Source: Phascolarctos cinereus
Taxonomy: Eukaryota; Chordata; Mammalia; Diprotodontia; Phascolarctidae
NCBI RefSeq assembly: GCF_002099425.1
Contig: NW_018343973.1
Coordinates: forward strand, 996,501-1,060,500
DNA: 64,000 nucleotides
Direction: 5' to 3'
The notes beneath the pieces were generated by a model, which ran no database searches, was not told where the DNA came from, and worked only from the letters and a program-made list of their open reading frames with translations. How positions within the stretch are numbered: position 1 is the stretch's first letter; each line of letters starts with the position of its first letter. The position numbers were made by a program, and so were the translations under genes. This document shows, one piece after another, positions 1 to 10,970 of this stretch.

Positions 1-83
1 TTAGGAAATTTACAATAATTCAGGGGGAAAACAATGGAAATTGAAAGGAAGATACACATGAGAAAAATTTCAAAAGAATTGCT

Positions 84-890
84 AGTCAATCAGTGAACAT
101 TTATTAAATAACTACTATGGGACAGGCACTATGCTAAAGGATGAGGATACAAAGAAAGATAAATGACAGTTTCTGCTCTCAAGGAGCTCACAGTTGAATG
201 GCAGGGACAACATGAAAACAACTAGAATATATACAAACTATATATAGGATAAATTGGAAATAATCAACAAAATGTAGGCACTAGAATCAAGGGAGGTTAG
301 GAAAAGTTAGAAAAGGCTCCCAGGAGAACAGTAGTGTCAAACTCTGATAGAAAAGGATACCTGCAGTCTGCATATCGATTTGGAAAACCACAAGTAAACA
401 TTATGCTGTATTTTTATTTTGTTAAATGTTTCCTAATTATTTTTGATTTGGTTCGGGCTTCACTTGGCAGTTTCTCTGCTAGTTGTGACTGTGTTTGACA
501 CCTCTGCTGAAGAAGGTGGTATTTTAGCTGACTTGAAGGAAAACAGAAAAGCCAGAGTCTGAGGTGAGGAGGGAGGGCATTCCAGGCATGAAGGACACCT
601 TGTTAAAGTGGCAGAAGTTGGGAGTTGTAGTATGCTGTTCAAGGACCAGCCAGGGGGCCAGTGTCATTGCATGGCAGAGTAAAAAGAGGAGAGAGTATAA
701 AGTGTAAGAAGATTGGAAAGGGAGGGGGCAAGTTATGAAGGCTTTGAACATGAAGATTTAATATTGATCTCGGAGGTGATGAGGAGCCACTGGAGTTTAT
801 GGAATAAGGGGGTACCATGCCAGGACTTAAGTTGGACTAGATAGGCTCCAAGGTTGACTTTAGGTACTGAGACTGGATAACTGGGAGAAT
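84..890 (-). mobile_element. L2/CR1-clade LINE 3' part, antisense, split by a hAT element
   Basis: Read on the minus strand this is the end of an L2-type LINE. The + strand begins with the complement of the tail (GAACATTTATTAAATAAC, then GGCACTATGCTAAAGG) and continues through the reverse-transcriptase C-terminus (minus-strand peptide LECPPSSPQTLAF, resembling the family's HAWNALPPHLRLL). It is 5' truncated, heavily mutated and has no open frame. The copy is interrupted at 329-506 and resumes at AGAAGGTGG. Family assignment is from memory of the consensus. Confidence 0.8.
329..506. mobile_element. Short non-autonomous hAT-type DNA transposon inside L2
   Basis: The element starts CAGTAGTGTCAAACTC and ends GTTTGACACCTCTG, which are matching inverted ends of hAT style. 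It is flanked by 8-bp repeats CAGGAGAA (321-328) and CTGAAGAA (507-514), 6 of 8 matching. Both resemble the single 8-mer expected in intact L2 at this point. It has no coding capacity. Related copies lie at 46505-46670 and 53457-53585. Confidence 0.75.
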
Positions 891-899
891 GACTGACAG

Positions 900-1262
900 A
901 ATAATAACTAATAGCTTTAAGTTTTGCAGAACACTTTTCACAACAACTCTGTGAGTTAGGTAGAAATAAGAAGGTGCAGAAGTGTAGTGGATTTAAGGGG
1001 AAAAATGAGTTCACATTTAGATGTTTTTGATTGAATTAGCCATATACATGTGCTAAGATAAACAATGATCCATCCCTTTCATTTGTGTGAGGAACTCAAA
1101 TGTGGAAAATCTACCAAGACAGATTAGCAACTCATGTGGAACATAAATAATAACCTTAGAGAATTGGGGCCCTGACTTGCCCTTGATCATACCCCTCATA
1201 TGTATAAGAAACTTGAATAGAGGTCTTTCTGACTCCAAGGCCAGCCATCTATCAACTGTACC
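900..1262 (-). repeat. MIR-like CORE-SINE remnants
   Basis: Two weak pieces look like antisense MIR-type SINE: 904-965 (CTTTTCACAACAACTCTGTG) and 1185-1260 (GGTCTTTCTGACTCCAAGG, then TATCAACTGTACC). The DNA between them shows nothing I can assign. Confidence 0.5.
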
Positions 1263-1310
1263 AAGTTGTCTTTCTTTCTAACTATTGGTAGGAAAACAGT
1301 ATATGGAATG

Positions 1311-1650
1311 AGCATTCATTTAACAAGTATTTATTAAGTGTTTGATATATTCCAGGCACTGGGAATACAAACACAAAAAAGAAATAGCCCTTGCCCTAAA
1401 GGAGTATGCATTCTATTGACAGTCAGTAAATATTAAGTGCCTACTGTGTGCCAGGCATTGATGGGGAAACTACATGAACATAGATAAGTAAAGTCCCAGT
1501 TGAATGATACAAATACACAGCTCATAGTCTTAAAAGTTCAGGTCTAGAGAGATCAGTTCCAACTGGAGTGGTCTGGGAAGTTTTTATGGAATATATTTTT
1601 TAAGCTGAGGATTAAAGGGCCATTGTTTCAGTGTAATTATAAATGGAATA
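1311..1650 (-). mobile_element. L2 3' ends, antisense, two tails in series
   Basis: Two successive complements of the L2 tail are visible: 1316-1420 (TTTATTAAGTGTTTGATA) and 1421-1500 (AAGTGCCTACTGTGTGCC). Diverged L2 body follows to about 1650. They may be two insertions or one duplication. Confidence 0.65.
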
Positions 1651-3054
1651 AATAATGGCAGAGTAGTGATAAATGGAGATTAAGAGGAAATGATAAATAC
1701 CTAAGAGTTAAGGGACCTTAAATGAATCCTTAAGTCTCCTTATTTCCATTTCTGTTTATATAAAGAATATACCCAATGTCATTGAAGTTTTGAGCTATTG
1801 GAGATTAATATTATAATACTGAAACTACACTGAGACTTTGAATACACACTATGTAATAGAAGTGATAGTTGCTGCATTTATCATCCTGACAGGAATGTTG
1901 TAAAGATCAATTTATTCCTGAAGTTCCTTGGAGTACCACAATATTTTATAGTTACCTAATGTGGATACATACATATTAAGACATTTATCTCAGTTAAGGC
2001 TAGTTTTGGAAATTTGATCCATGTCTGCTCCATCAGACTTCACACAGAGGAAAGGTTATTCCATGGATGACAGATTATAATCCCCAATTTTACCACCATT
2101 CTTGTAAGTGTTTGCTTTTGGTAACAAATGCAACTGGCCAAGAGTATGGATCCATTCTAGGCAAAATAACTCATAGTGTATACCCTGCTACTGGTGGGTG
2201 AGTATTAGATGCCCTGTAATTAAAAAGAAACAGATTAAATATATCAAAAGGAAAATATTAAACTGTCTTTAGCATAATTTGAACTTTCTTTACAAGATTT
2301 TAGAAATACTTTTTTGATTTTGGATGAGATAAGAAACCTTTTTGTAGTATTTTTAAGTGAATAAAATATTGCCTGATACTGCTATTCAGTACAGGAGCTC
2401 ATATGATAAAAACTTTATTGTGAAAAAAAAGCTTAAATATATTAAGTGATCTACATAATGGCGATTGTCTTCATATGAGGCATTTAAAGATAAGATTTTT
2501 AAATTAATAATAATGTTGGTTACTTAGTGAAATTTTACATAGTACTTTTGACAGTTTAAAAAATGTTATATGGAAAGTACAGTGGCAGCTTTTCAAGTAT
2601 GAAATTAGATGTAGAAAAGAGGATCGGCCTTGCAAAGGAACATGCTTTGACTACTGCCTTTTTTATATGCCCCTACTGCCCTTTCACCTGTCCTGTGAAC
2701 TTTCCTGTGACCTTAGGTAGCCTGGTCAGGCCTCTACCTCATTTGATGAGTAGAAAGGATGCTACAGAAGCACTGTTCTGCCTTTTCAATTCCTATGTGT
2801 TATTGGCCTCTTTTGGTGTTTTTCAGCTTCCAAAGGGAAGTTTGTTCTGTGGCTAGAAAAGTTCTCAAGGACAGAAGCAGGTGAATGAACTTTAGATGAA
2901 ATAAATATGTGAATGATTGACCTAATGCCCATTTTATATTCATGCTGATTTTTTTTTTTGCCTTTAAGACTAAAAAAACCAGTCTATTGCATGCACAATG
3001 AAGCAAATTGCACGTAAGAATTATTACGCATACTTACTGATTTTTTTTTGATTG
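1651..3054. other. Intron 1 sequence, no feature recognised
   Basis: AT-rich DNA. Open frames of 68-97 codons exist at 2563-3006 on both strands, but they overlap each other, have no recognisable domain, and are the size expected by chance. I see nothing else to support. Confidence 0.5.
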
Positions 3055-3215
3055 CTGGCATCATGTATTGGAAAGAACACTGGGTTTGGAGTCAGACCTG
3101 GATTTGAAACCTGACTGCGGTTTATTAGATGTATTTCCTTCAACAAGCCAGTTTATTTCTTTGAATCTCAATTTTCTTGTCTGTAAAATGATAATCTTTT
3201 ACAGGATTTTTATGA
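3055..3215 (+). repeat. CORE-SINE (MIR/Ther-type)
   Basis: Sense SINE landmarks appear in order: TTGGAAAGAACACTGGGTTT, GGAGTCAGACCTGGATTTGA, then AATCTCAATTTTCTTGTCTG and TAAAATGATAATC. This is the usual order of tRNA-related head, CORE and tail. Confidence 0.75.
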
Positions 3216-3221
3216 GGACTT

Positions 3222-3450
3222 GTTTTTCAGTCATTTCAGTCACATCTGACTCTTTGTGGCCCATTTGGGGTTTTCTTGGCAAAGATACTGGAGTGATTTA
3301 CCATTTCCTTCTCCAGCTCATTTTACAGATGAGAAAACAGAGGCAACCAGGGTCACATAGTTAATAAGTGTCTAAGGTCAGTTTAGAACTCATGAAGATG
3401 AGTCTTCCTGACTCCAGGCCTGGCATTCTATCCACAGTGCCACTCAGCTA
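3222..3450 (-). repeat. MAR1-type SINE, antisense
   Basis: The + strand shows the complement of a marsupial MAR1 SINE. The RTE-like 3' end comes first (CTGACTCTTTGTGGCCCATT, TTTTCTTGGCAAAGATACTG), then the CORE, then the tRNA-like head ending CTATCCACAGTGCCACTCAG. Confidence 0.85.
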
Positions 3451-3479
3451 TTGAATGTGCTTTGGTCAATTGAGTCCTA

Positions 3480-4195
3480 AATATTTTTTTTTAGGGTTTA
3501 TTTAGGGGTCTTAAAATTTAATTTAATTTTTTTCATTTAAGCATTATTTTCTCTCACCTTCCCCCTCTAGGGAAAAAAAAAAAAAGAAAGCCCTTATAAC
3601 AGATGACACATAAGCAAAATGAATTCCCCTATTGGCCATGTTAAAAAAAATGTAGGTGTCATTCTGGATATTTAGTTCATTACCTCTCTGTCAGTGGGTA
3701 GGTCGCATTCATTATTATCGATACTCTGGAGTCATGTTTGATCATTATGTTGATCAGGGTTCATAAGTCTTTCAAAGTTGCTCATTTTACAGTGTATGGT
3801 ATAAATTGTTCTCCTGGTTTTGCTCACCTCACTCTTCATTAATTCAAATATACAGGTCTTCCCAGGTTTCTCTGAAATTATCCCCTTCTTCATTTCTGAT
3901 AGCACAATAGTATTCCTCATATACCAGAATTTGATTAGCCATTTCCCAGCTGATGGGCACTGCCTTAGTTTTCAGTTCCTTGCTAGTTGTCTGATTATTT
4001 TAAATGGGATTTTTTCCATTCTGTATTTCCCTTCTGGATTTTCTTTTTGCCATATAGAAATGATGATTATTTTTTGCTTTATTTTAGTATCTTGCAATGT
4101 TATTGAATCTATTGTTTCAGTTTCTTTTCTGATTCCCTAGGATATTCTAAGGAAGCCATTATGTCATCAGCAAATAGGGTAATCTTAGAATGACC
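3480..4195 (-). mobile_element. L1 LINE, antisense, internally deleted
   Basis: The + strand carries the complement of a marsupial L1 3' end, with the landmarks AGCACAATAGTATTCCTCAT and ATTTCCCAGCTGATGGGCAC. At 4085-4190 the minus strand reads LFADDIMASLEYP, the catalytic FADD box of L1 reverse transcriptase. The stretch normally separating that box from the 3' end is absent, so the copy is internally deleted or two fragments are abutted. Confidence 0.75.
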
Positions 4196-4519
4196 TCTTA
4201 AATATGAATTGTGAATATGAATCATATGTGTATTTTTTCTTGGGGGGAGAGGTCATTTAAAATGAGCTTTACCTGCTAGCCTTCAGACAAGTAGCAGATT
4301 ATTTCAAACTTTGCTTTAAAATACCTAGGTCACAAACCAGTTAAATCAACCCTCTTACTCTTTTGCATAATTTGTTCTGTGACTTAATTAAATGGATGTA
4401 TAGAAAAGAAAACTTCTGTAAGTCTTTTAATTTTAGTCCAATATCCGTTCAGTGGATATTGGATAAAAAGTGACCAGAATGGTCTTACCAGAAATGTTGT
4501 GTGAGGATTGATTGAAAGG

Positions 4520-5735
4520 ACTAGAGCTTTTGACACTGTTGATCACCCCCCACCACGCCACCCACCACCCCCATACTCTCTCTCTACTTTCATGACACCA
4601 TTATCTCCCTGTGTATTTGTCTGGCCCATCCTTAGTTTCAGATCTCTAGCCCATTAAGACATGGCTGCCTCCCAAGACTCTAGCCTGGGTCCTCTTTTCT
4701 TTTTATACCATCCCTTAGTGATTTCAGCTTATCATAGTTTCCATTATTATCTCTATAAAGATGAAGCAGAAATCTGTATACCTAGCCCAAATCTTTCTCC
4801 AGAGCTCCTGTCCTATGTCACTGTCTGCTGGTCATGTCCATGTGGCTATCCAGTGGGCACTTCAGAATCAGTCAAGAAATATTTATGAAGCACCTACTAT
4901 GTGTTGTGATAAGTAAGAAATCAATATATGCCAAAAATAGAACTTATTATTTCCTCGCTCCAGCCCTGTACTGACCCTCCTCTGAACTTCCCTTTTTCTT
5001 TCAGGGCAATATCATCCTTTCATTTGTCCAGATTTACAACCTTTGAGATATCTTTCAGTTTCCTTATCTTCCCCTTTCTCCTCCTACCCCCACAGTCGCT
5101 AGTATATAGGCCCTTATCACTTCTTACCTGGGCAGTTTCAATAACTTTTTTATGATTGCTGCTTCCTGTCTTTTATCCTATCCAATATATCCTTTGAAAT
5201 AGCTGCCAAATTGATATTCCCAAAGCACAGGTTTGAGTGTGTTCTTAGTTTGCTTCTGTGGTACCCTGTTGAGTCTAGGCTAAAGTGCAACTATTTTACT
5301 TGGCATCAAATCATTCGTAGTATAACTCTAGGTTGCTTTTCCAGATTTATTTCACATTACTCTCCTTCACAAATTCTGTGTCCTAGCCAAACTTACTTAC
5401 TTGCCTATTTCCTATATTCAGCATTCCATTTCATATCTCACCTCCCTGACTTTGCATAACTTGTCCCCTTTGCCTGGAATTTATTCCCTTCTGCATTTGA
5501 GGATTCTGAGCTGTCTCAGGTGCCAACTCATAGGGAAATTAAAATTAATACTTTTGTGTTTCTCCTAGCTAGTTATATTGTATTTACTTATCTGTGTAAG
5601 TATTGTATCTGATTTTAAGAGCAAAAACTACTCTGGGTTATTTGTTTTTGTATCAGTTTCTAAAAAAAAGCCAACAACTTGCACATAGTATATACTTAAT
5701 GCTGATTCAATTGAATTTAATTAGAGAAAAGGTGT
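4520..5735 (+). mobile_element. L2/CR1-clade LINE, sense, reverse-transcriptase to tail
   Basis: It starts in the reverse-transcriptase core (TTTTGACACTGTTGATCACC, family FDTVDH), passes a GxxLGPLFF-like box (peptide SSLGPLFFLYHP near 4680) and a tail region ending ACATAGTATATACTTAATGC. It is broken by many indels and by a small antisense L2 tail at 4865-4925 (AAATATTTATGAAGCACCTA). Confidence 0.75.
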
Positions 5736-5814
5736 TGTCAAGTACTTGAAGGGTTGTTATGTGGAAGGGGGATTAGACATTTTCTGCCTGGCCCACTAGT
5801 GTAGAATTAGTTTT

Positions 5815-5977
5815 CTTTTCTTTTCTTTTCTTTTTTTTTTGACTAGGCTGTGGGATTAAGTGATTTGCCCAAGGTCACACAGCTAGTAAGTGTCAGGTGT
5901 CAAGGCTGGATTTGAACTCAGGTCCTCCTGACTCCAAGGCTGGTGCTCTATCCACTGTGCCACCTACCTGCCCCGTA
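5815..5977 (-). repeat. Short marsupial CORE-SINE (WSINE1/WALLSI-like), antisense
   Basis: A (TTTTC)n head replaces the poly(A). It is followed by CCAAGGTCACACAGCTAGTA, GATTTGAACTCAGGTCCTCC and CTATCCACTGTGCCACCTA. Flanking repeats TAGAATTAGTTTT (5802-5814) and TAGACTTAGTTTT (5978-5990) are a 13-bp TSD with one mismatch. Confidence 0.85.
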
Positions 5978-5990
5978 TAGACTTAGTTTT

Positions 5991-7024
5991 AACTGGAATT
6001 TACAAGGAAGTTTAAGTGGACTTCCTATAATTAAAACAGGTCTCAAACGAAATAGATTGTTTAAGAAGTATTTAGGTCGAAGCTGGGTGGTCTTTTTGGC
6101 ATATGTTACTTACATTTGCTATGAGTCCTATGAAGCAGACATTAAATATAAAATAAGAATTAAGTATAGTCATAAATCATTCTAGGTCATATTGTTTGGT
6201 AATAGCCAGTGTGTTTATTACAACTTTGGCTTTAGTCTCTTTGTCGTATCTACTGGGTTTAGCCCCTCTCTGAACAGATTTCTGTATTGGAAATCATCAG
6301 GAGAGAGAATGTTTCAAGGATCTGGGGGTAGGGGTAGAAAGAATGAATGTGTGCTGATAAGTCTTCATGGTAGCCATAGGGTCCATACCTATCAGTCTCA
6401 ACAGATGATCTAGAATCAATATAAGTGCGTCAGGGAAACAGGTATTTAGCCCCAATAGGTAGCAGAACAAAAGAGAAAATCTGATTTCTTTGTTCTGAGA
6501 ATAACTAAGTTTTAGCTTTTCCTCCCCTTCCCCCAAAACCCAGGATAAGCATTTGATATTGGAGGGAAAATACAATCATTTATTTTTTCTTGATCTTTAT
6601 GTGTTTATATGCAGTCTCCCAGCTTGTGTTCTGTCTATTTAAAGAATGGGGGAAAGCTATCCATAATTTTTATTCAGAAAGCCCAGAACCTTGAAGTTCC
6701 ACATTGTTTCATCTAGGAATGTGTATAAAGATTATATTGCCAAGATGATGTAATATGGTGACTCAGGCAAATGTGAATTAGAAACTGCTGTTGCTTGGTT
6801 AACATTTGAGTTTTTATGTAGGCATATGTTATGAAATGTGTAATTGACTTTAATGAATTATGCAAACTAATGTGCAAACTAATTGTAATAAAACAAGATA
6901 AAATCACCTTTCAAAGAATGATATTTTGCATGTTATAAATTGTTCAGGTTTTTTTAGGTAGGGTTAAAATCTATTTAAAACCTGGCCACCACATTCAACA
7001 TTTAATGTCTGTCTTGACTATTCA
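5991..7024. other. Intron 1 sequence, no feature recognised
   Basis: No repeat family, exon or RNA gene recognised. Overlapping open frames of up to 92 codons around 6190-6580 on both strands look like chance. Confidence 0.5.
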
Positions 7025-7036
7025 CAGACCTTTCTT

Positions 7037-7191
7037 TTTTTTTTATTTTTTGTGAGGCATTTGGGGTTAAGTGACTTGCCCAGAGTCACATAGCTAGTAA
7101 GTGTTATGTGTCTGAGGCCGGATTTGAACTCAGGTCCTCCTGAATCCAGGGCAGGTGCTCTATCCACTGTGCCACCTAGCTGCCTCCTCCC
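7037..7191 (-). repeat. Short marsupial CORE-SINE, antisense
   Basis: Poly(T) start, then GGGGTTAAGTGACTTGCCCA, GATTTGAACTCAGGTCCTCC and CTATCCACTGTGCCACCTAG. A perfect 12-bp TSD, CAGACCTTTCTT, lies at 7025-7036 and 7192-7203, so the insertion is fairly young. Confidence 0.9.
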
Positions 7192-7197
7192 CAGACC

Positions 7198-7260
7198 TTT
7201 CTTAAGAAAGGTTTCATTATACTTTGCCTTTCTTAAGAAATGTTTCATTATACTTTGAAT
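7198..7260. repeat. Tandem duplication, about 31 bp x2
   Basis: The unit TTTCTTAAGAAAGGTTTCAT plus ATACTTTG occurs twice in direct order with one or two differences. The first copy starts in the right TSD of the neighbouring SINE, so the duplication followed or accompanied that insertion. Confidence 0.8.
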
Positions 7261-7475
7261 TGACAAAAAATTTTTTAGAGATTCTCTTTCCCATACACCC
7301 TTTGCAGAATCTAAGATTTGCCCTTTGATTAAGCAAGGAAAACATCATACATCTTTGACTTTTTGAAAACATTTATCAACCAGACACTATAAGCCAAAAA
7401 TGCAGTACGTTAAAGAGACAAGTATTATTACTATTTTATGAGGGATGTCCCTGGGTACACAGTGAAATCTAGTCA

Positions 7476-7516
7476 AAAAAAAAAGAGAGAGAGAAAGAGA
7501 GAGAGAAAGAAAGAAA
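7476..7516. repeat. Purine-rich (GA/GAAA)n tract
   Basis: Run of A, then GAGAGAGAAAGAGAGAGAGA and AAGAAAGAAA. Simple repeat. Confidence 0.9.
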
Positions 7517-8084
7517 TATGAATTTATTAGCTTGTAATTTGGTATTCTTTCCTTTCGGATATTACAGTCTTATTGGAGTAGTATGGGACTTTGTTACTAA
7601 TTGGAACTCAGTGTGATTTAGTCAAAGACAGCATGCTGGACTAACATTTGGATAACTTAATTTATAATCTTGATTCTATTACTTTTGTTTGATTTTTTTT
7701 ATTTGTTTGATTCTATATGGCCTTGAGAAATGTCTTAATTTCTGGTTTTCCATCCGTATGTAATACTGAGGAAGATATTCCTGTTCCTTCACAAGAATAA
7801 TATTTTATTTGTCATTTTAATGACTCTATGATCTCATCCATGTGCATACTCCTGCCAGTGCCTTTTCATCTTGTGCCACTCTTGTCAAGCCTCCACAAGC
7901 ATTCTTCCAGTGCCCTGGGGGCCTTTTTTATTTTTTACATTGCAATGGAGCATGTATTCTACCTATGGCTAATCTGCAGCTCTCCTGGAAGCTTCCAATT
8001 CCAGTCATATATCTCTCTGATGATATCTTATAAACTTACTTTTACATTGAAGTTACTGATTATTAAAATATATATTGATTTAAT

Positions 8085-8475
8085 TTGGAAGAAGCAGTGT
8101 AAAAGCAGAAAAGGGTACTGACTTAAAAGTCAGAAAACTGGGGTGCAGACCCTGCCTCTGATGCTCATGATACCAGTGTGTTCTGGGGAAAGTCACTAAC
8201 CTATCCTGGAACCTCAGTTTTGTTTTGTTTTGTTTTGTTTTTTCTTGCTGAGGCTATTGGGGTTAAGTGACTTGCCCAGGGTCACACAGCTAGTAAGTGT
8301 TAAGTGTCTGAGGTTGGATGTGAACTCAGGTCCTCCTGACTCAAAGGCCAGAGCTCTATTCACTGCGCCACCCACCTGCCCTGAAACCTTAGTTTTCTCT
8401 TCTGTAAAATGAAGGGATTGGACTGGATGGCCTTAGAGGTGGACAGGTTTACATCTCCAACCCTAAATTCTTCCT
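8085..8475 (+). repeat. CORE-SINE (MIR/Ther-type), split by a younger SINE
   Basis: Sense parts at 8090-8221 (TACTGACTTAAAAGTCAG, GACCCTGCCTCTGATGCT, GGAACCTCAGTTTT) and 8383-8475 (CTTCTGTAAAATGAAGGGAT, TGGACTGGATGGCCTTAGAG). The CORE continues cleanly across the insertion at 8222-8382. Confidence 0.8.
8222..8382 (-). repeat. Short marsupial CORE-SINE, antisense, inside another SINE
   Basis: (TGTTT)n head, then GGGGTTAAGTGACTTGCCCA, CTAGTAAGTGTTAAGTGTC and CTCAGGTCCTCCTGACTCA. TSD GGAACCTCAGTTTT (8208-8221) against GAAACCTTAGTTTT (8383-8396). Confidence 0.85.
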
Positions 8476-8479
8476 AGAA

Positions 8480-9475
8480 TTTCCCTACCTCTTTATCATC
8501 TGTGTTCTTGATGCTAATTTCACAAATGCTTATCATGAGTACTCTTAACATAACCAGGTGTCCAATGAAACATCATTTCTTGTGGCCTCTGGATATATAA
8601 TAACTCCAATCTCCTCCTTACCTCTTATTGGCTTTCAAGGGAGCTCCTCCAAGCCAACCTTTCATTTAGCAGCAGTTTTTCCCTTTATAGTGCTAGTATA
8701 AAGAATATGATCCACTTCTTCAATTCACATTTAAAATGCTGACTGCTAAGTTAATGATCATAGCCAACAGGAAGACTTTATCAGGTTTTGTTTGTAGGTT
8801 TGTTTGTTTGTTTGTTTTTGTACTTTGTGTCCCTTTTTCCTGCCACTGTGTCACAGCCACTTTAGGGGTAAAAGCTGGGGCACACATCCTGAGGGCCATT
8901 TTCTTTGTTTTCTTTTGTCTTTGTTTTGTGGGTTTCTTTGTTGCCAAGTGGCCCTTCTGCTGGTAATGGGACTCTTCATACTTATCTAGGCTAGTCCTTA
9001 GAAAGCAGTCTGGTGATGAGGTTGTACTTGAAGGCTTTCCAACATGGTAAACTGTGGCAGAATTTGCTTTTTGTTGGCATCTTCACAACCCAGTGTCATA
9101 TCATACACCCTGTGTGCTAGGAGCAAAATGTCTATTCCTGCATCTATGCAAGTTAAGACAGTTTCTCCTTTAAAGGTAGCATTGACACCATCCTAAAGAC
9201 TTGGTTGGCTCAGATGAATAGAAGGCCCAGGGTGTCAGCATCACTTCTTGGTCACCTAAGAACAAAATAGCCATGAAGAACTCTAAGCAAGGGAGCTTTA
9301 TTCAGCTGTATCAATTGTGGTTCTATCTTTATTGAATATCAACTTCGTTTGTTGAATGACTTATGAGTGTCTAATTTTGTTTTAGCATAGAACCAAAACT
9401 AACAGGAGTCTGGCCTGAGTCAGGACTCCCCCCCCCCAGAAAAAAAAACAAAACTGTAACATTCTGTAAAGTAAG
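8480..9475. other. Intron 1 sequence, mostly unassigned
   Basis: Contains a (GTTT)n tract at 8785-8820 and a C/A-rich run at 9424-9452. Three overlapping frames at 8720-8989 lie on opposite strands over the low-complexity tract and are not credible genes. Confidence 0.5.
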
Positions 9476-9479
9476 AAGG

Positions 9480-9605
9480 GAGGTATGTCATCTACATTTT
9501 ACAGAGTGAAAAACCGAGCCTCACATATATAGCCAGTAAGTAGTAAAATAAGGACAAGAATTTTAGTTGCCTGACTCCTACTCCAGTTATTTTTTCCATT
9601 CTATT
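9480..9605 (-). repeat. MIR-like SINE, antisense
   Basis: Complement of a CORE-SINE: CATCTACATTTTACAGAGTG, then ATATAGCCAGTAAGTAG and GTTGCCTGACTCCTACTCCA. Diverged. Confidence 0.6.
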
Positions 9606-9726
9606 AGTAGCATTACTGTTCCATACAAAAAACCAACATATTTATATATAATATTTCTGCAGACTAATTCTTCCTCTTATGACCTTTCCATCCTACAAAG
9701 AAAACAAATATAGGTTAGTGATACTT

Positions 9727-10482
9727 CTTAGAAATTATAGAGATTAGGAAGAAAAAAACCTTTAGCTTAATTTTTCTGTAATTCTTCATACTTTTCTTAC
9801 AGTTCATTGATTAAAAAGATATATCCTGTGAATGATTCATTGTAGTCTTAAAATCAGAGCATTTAGCCATTCTGAAATCATTCAAAATATCATGTCTGGA
9901 GAAGAATTGGCAAGTCCTCAGTTCCTTTGTGTTCTTGACAATCTCTTTTATTTAAAATATATTCTTTTGGGGGGCAGGTAGGTTGTGCAGTAGAAAGAGT
10001 ATGGGACCTGAAGTCAGGAGGACCTGAGTTCAAATCTGGCCTCAGGCCAAACACTTGACACTTACTAGCTGTGTGACCCTGGACAAGTCACTTAACCCCA
10101 ATTGCCTTAAAATACATATATACATTTCTGTTAATTATCTACTGGCTCCTGTGGAAGATGTAAAATTTAAATAAGATTCCTGCCCTCATAGAGCTAATTA
10201 CAGGTTTAAGGGAATATGATGATTAAAACAAAAAACCCAGCCCAACTCTAACACAGAATTAATACATAAATATATCAGAGGTATAAACTGAGGACTTAAC
10301 CAATTCTTCTCCAGACATGATATTTTGAATGGTTTCAGAGTAGTTGAATGCTCAGATTTTAAGACTACAATGAATCAGTTCATAGGATATATCTTTTTAA
10401 TCAATGAATTATAAGAAAAATGTGAAGAATTACAGAAAATTATGCTAAAAAATTTTTTTCCTTAATCTCTGTCATTTCTAAG
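9727..10482. repeat. Long inverted repeat, two 197-nt arms
   Basis: Arm 1 (9727-9923) is the reverse complement of arm 2 (10286-10482). By eye they match at about 88-90%, with a few single-base gaps; most differences are transitions. Shared landmarks include TCTCCAGACATGATATTTTG, TTTTAAGACTACAATGAATC and GGATATATCTTTTTAATCAA. The 362-nt spacer holds a later SINE (9967-10106), so the original loop was about 215 nt. No family I know explains the arms. A transcript through both could fold into a long duplex. Confidence 0.9.
9967..10106 (+). repeat. Short marsupial CORE-SINE, sense
   Basis: GGGGGGCAGGTAGG head, GTCAGGAGGACCTGAGTTCA, ACACTTGACACTTACTAGCT, CTTAACCCCAATTGCC. A probable TSD, TTAAAATATAT (9952-9962) against TTAAAATACAT (10107-10117), flanks it. 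It sits in the loop of the long inverted repeat. Confidence 0.85.
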
Positions 10483-10970
10483 TTGTCCAAAGGGTGGGAG
10501 GACGTCAAGGAAGGCTCCATGGAAGAGGTGGCAGTTAGACTTTTAAAAATGGGTAAGAATCTAGCAAGTTCAGTAAAGCCTGGAGAAAAGGGCATATAAA
10601 ATTTAAGCTAAGGCATGGAAGTGCCTTATAGTCTAGTTGACAACAATATGAGGAGGGGAATATAAGACTGAAAAAGCGGGATAGTATAAGATAATGTAGG
10701 GCTTTGAATAGTAATCTAAGGGGTTTGAACCCTAATTGGTAAGTAATAGGGACTATTTTGAGCAGAGGAGTCACAAGACCAGATCTATCCATAGGGAAAT
10801 ATATTAATCAGACAGCAGTGTGACAGATACATTAGATCAAGAAGAGATTGGAGTTGGGCAGGCCACTTAGGACAAATTGTTCAGGAAGTTGAGAAGGAAG
10901 ACCTGTACTTGGGAAGTGACAATAGGAAAACAAAGTAAGGAAGGAGACTGAGAAGGTAAAAGCAATAGGA

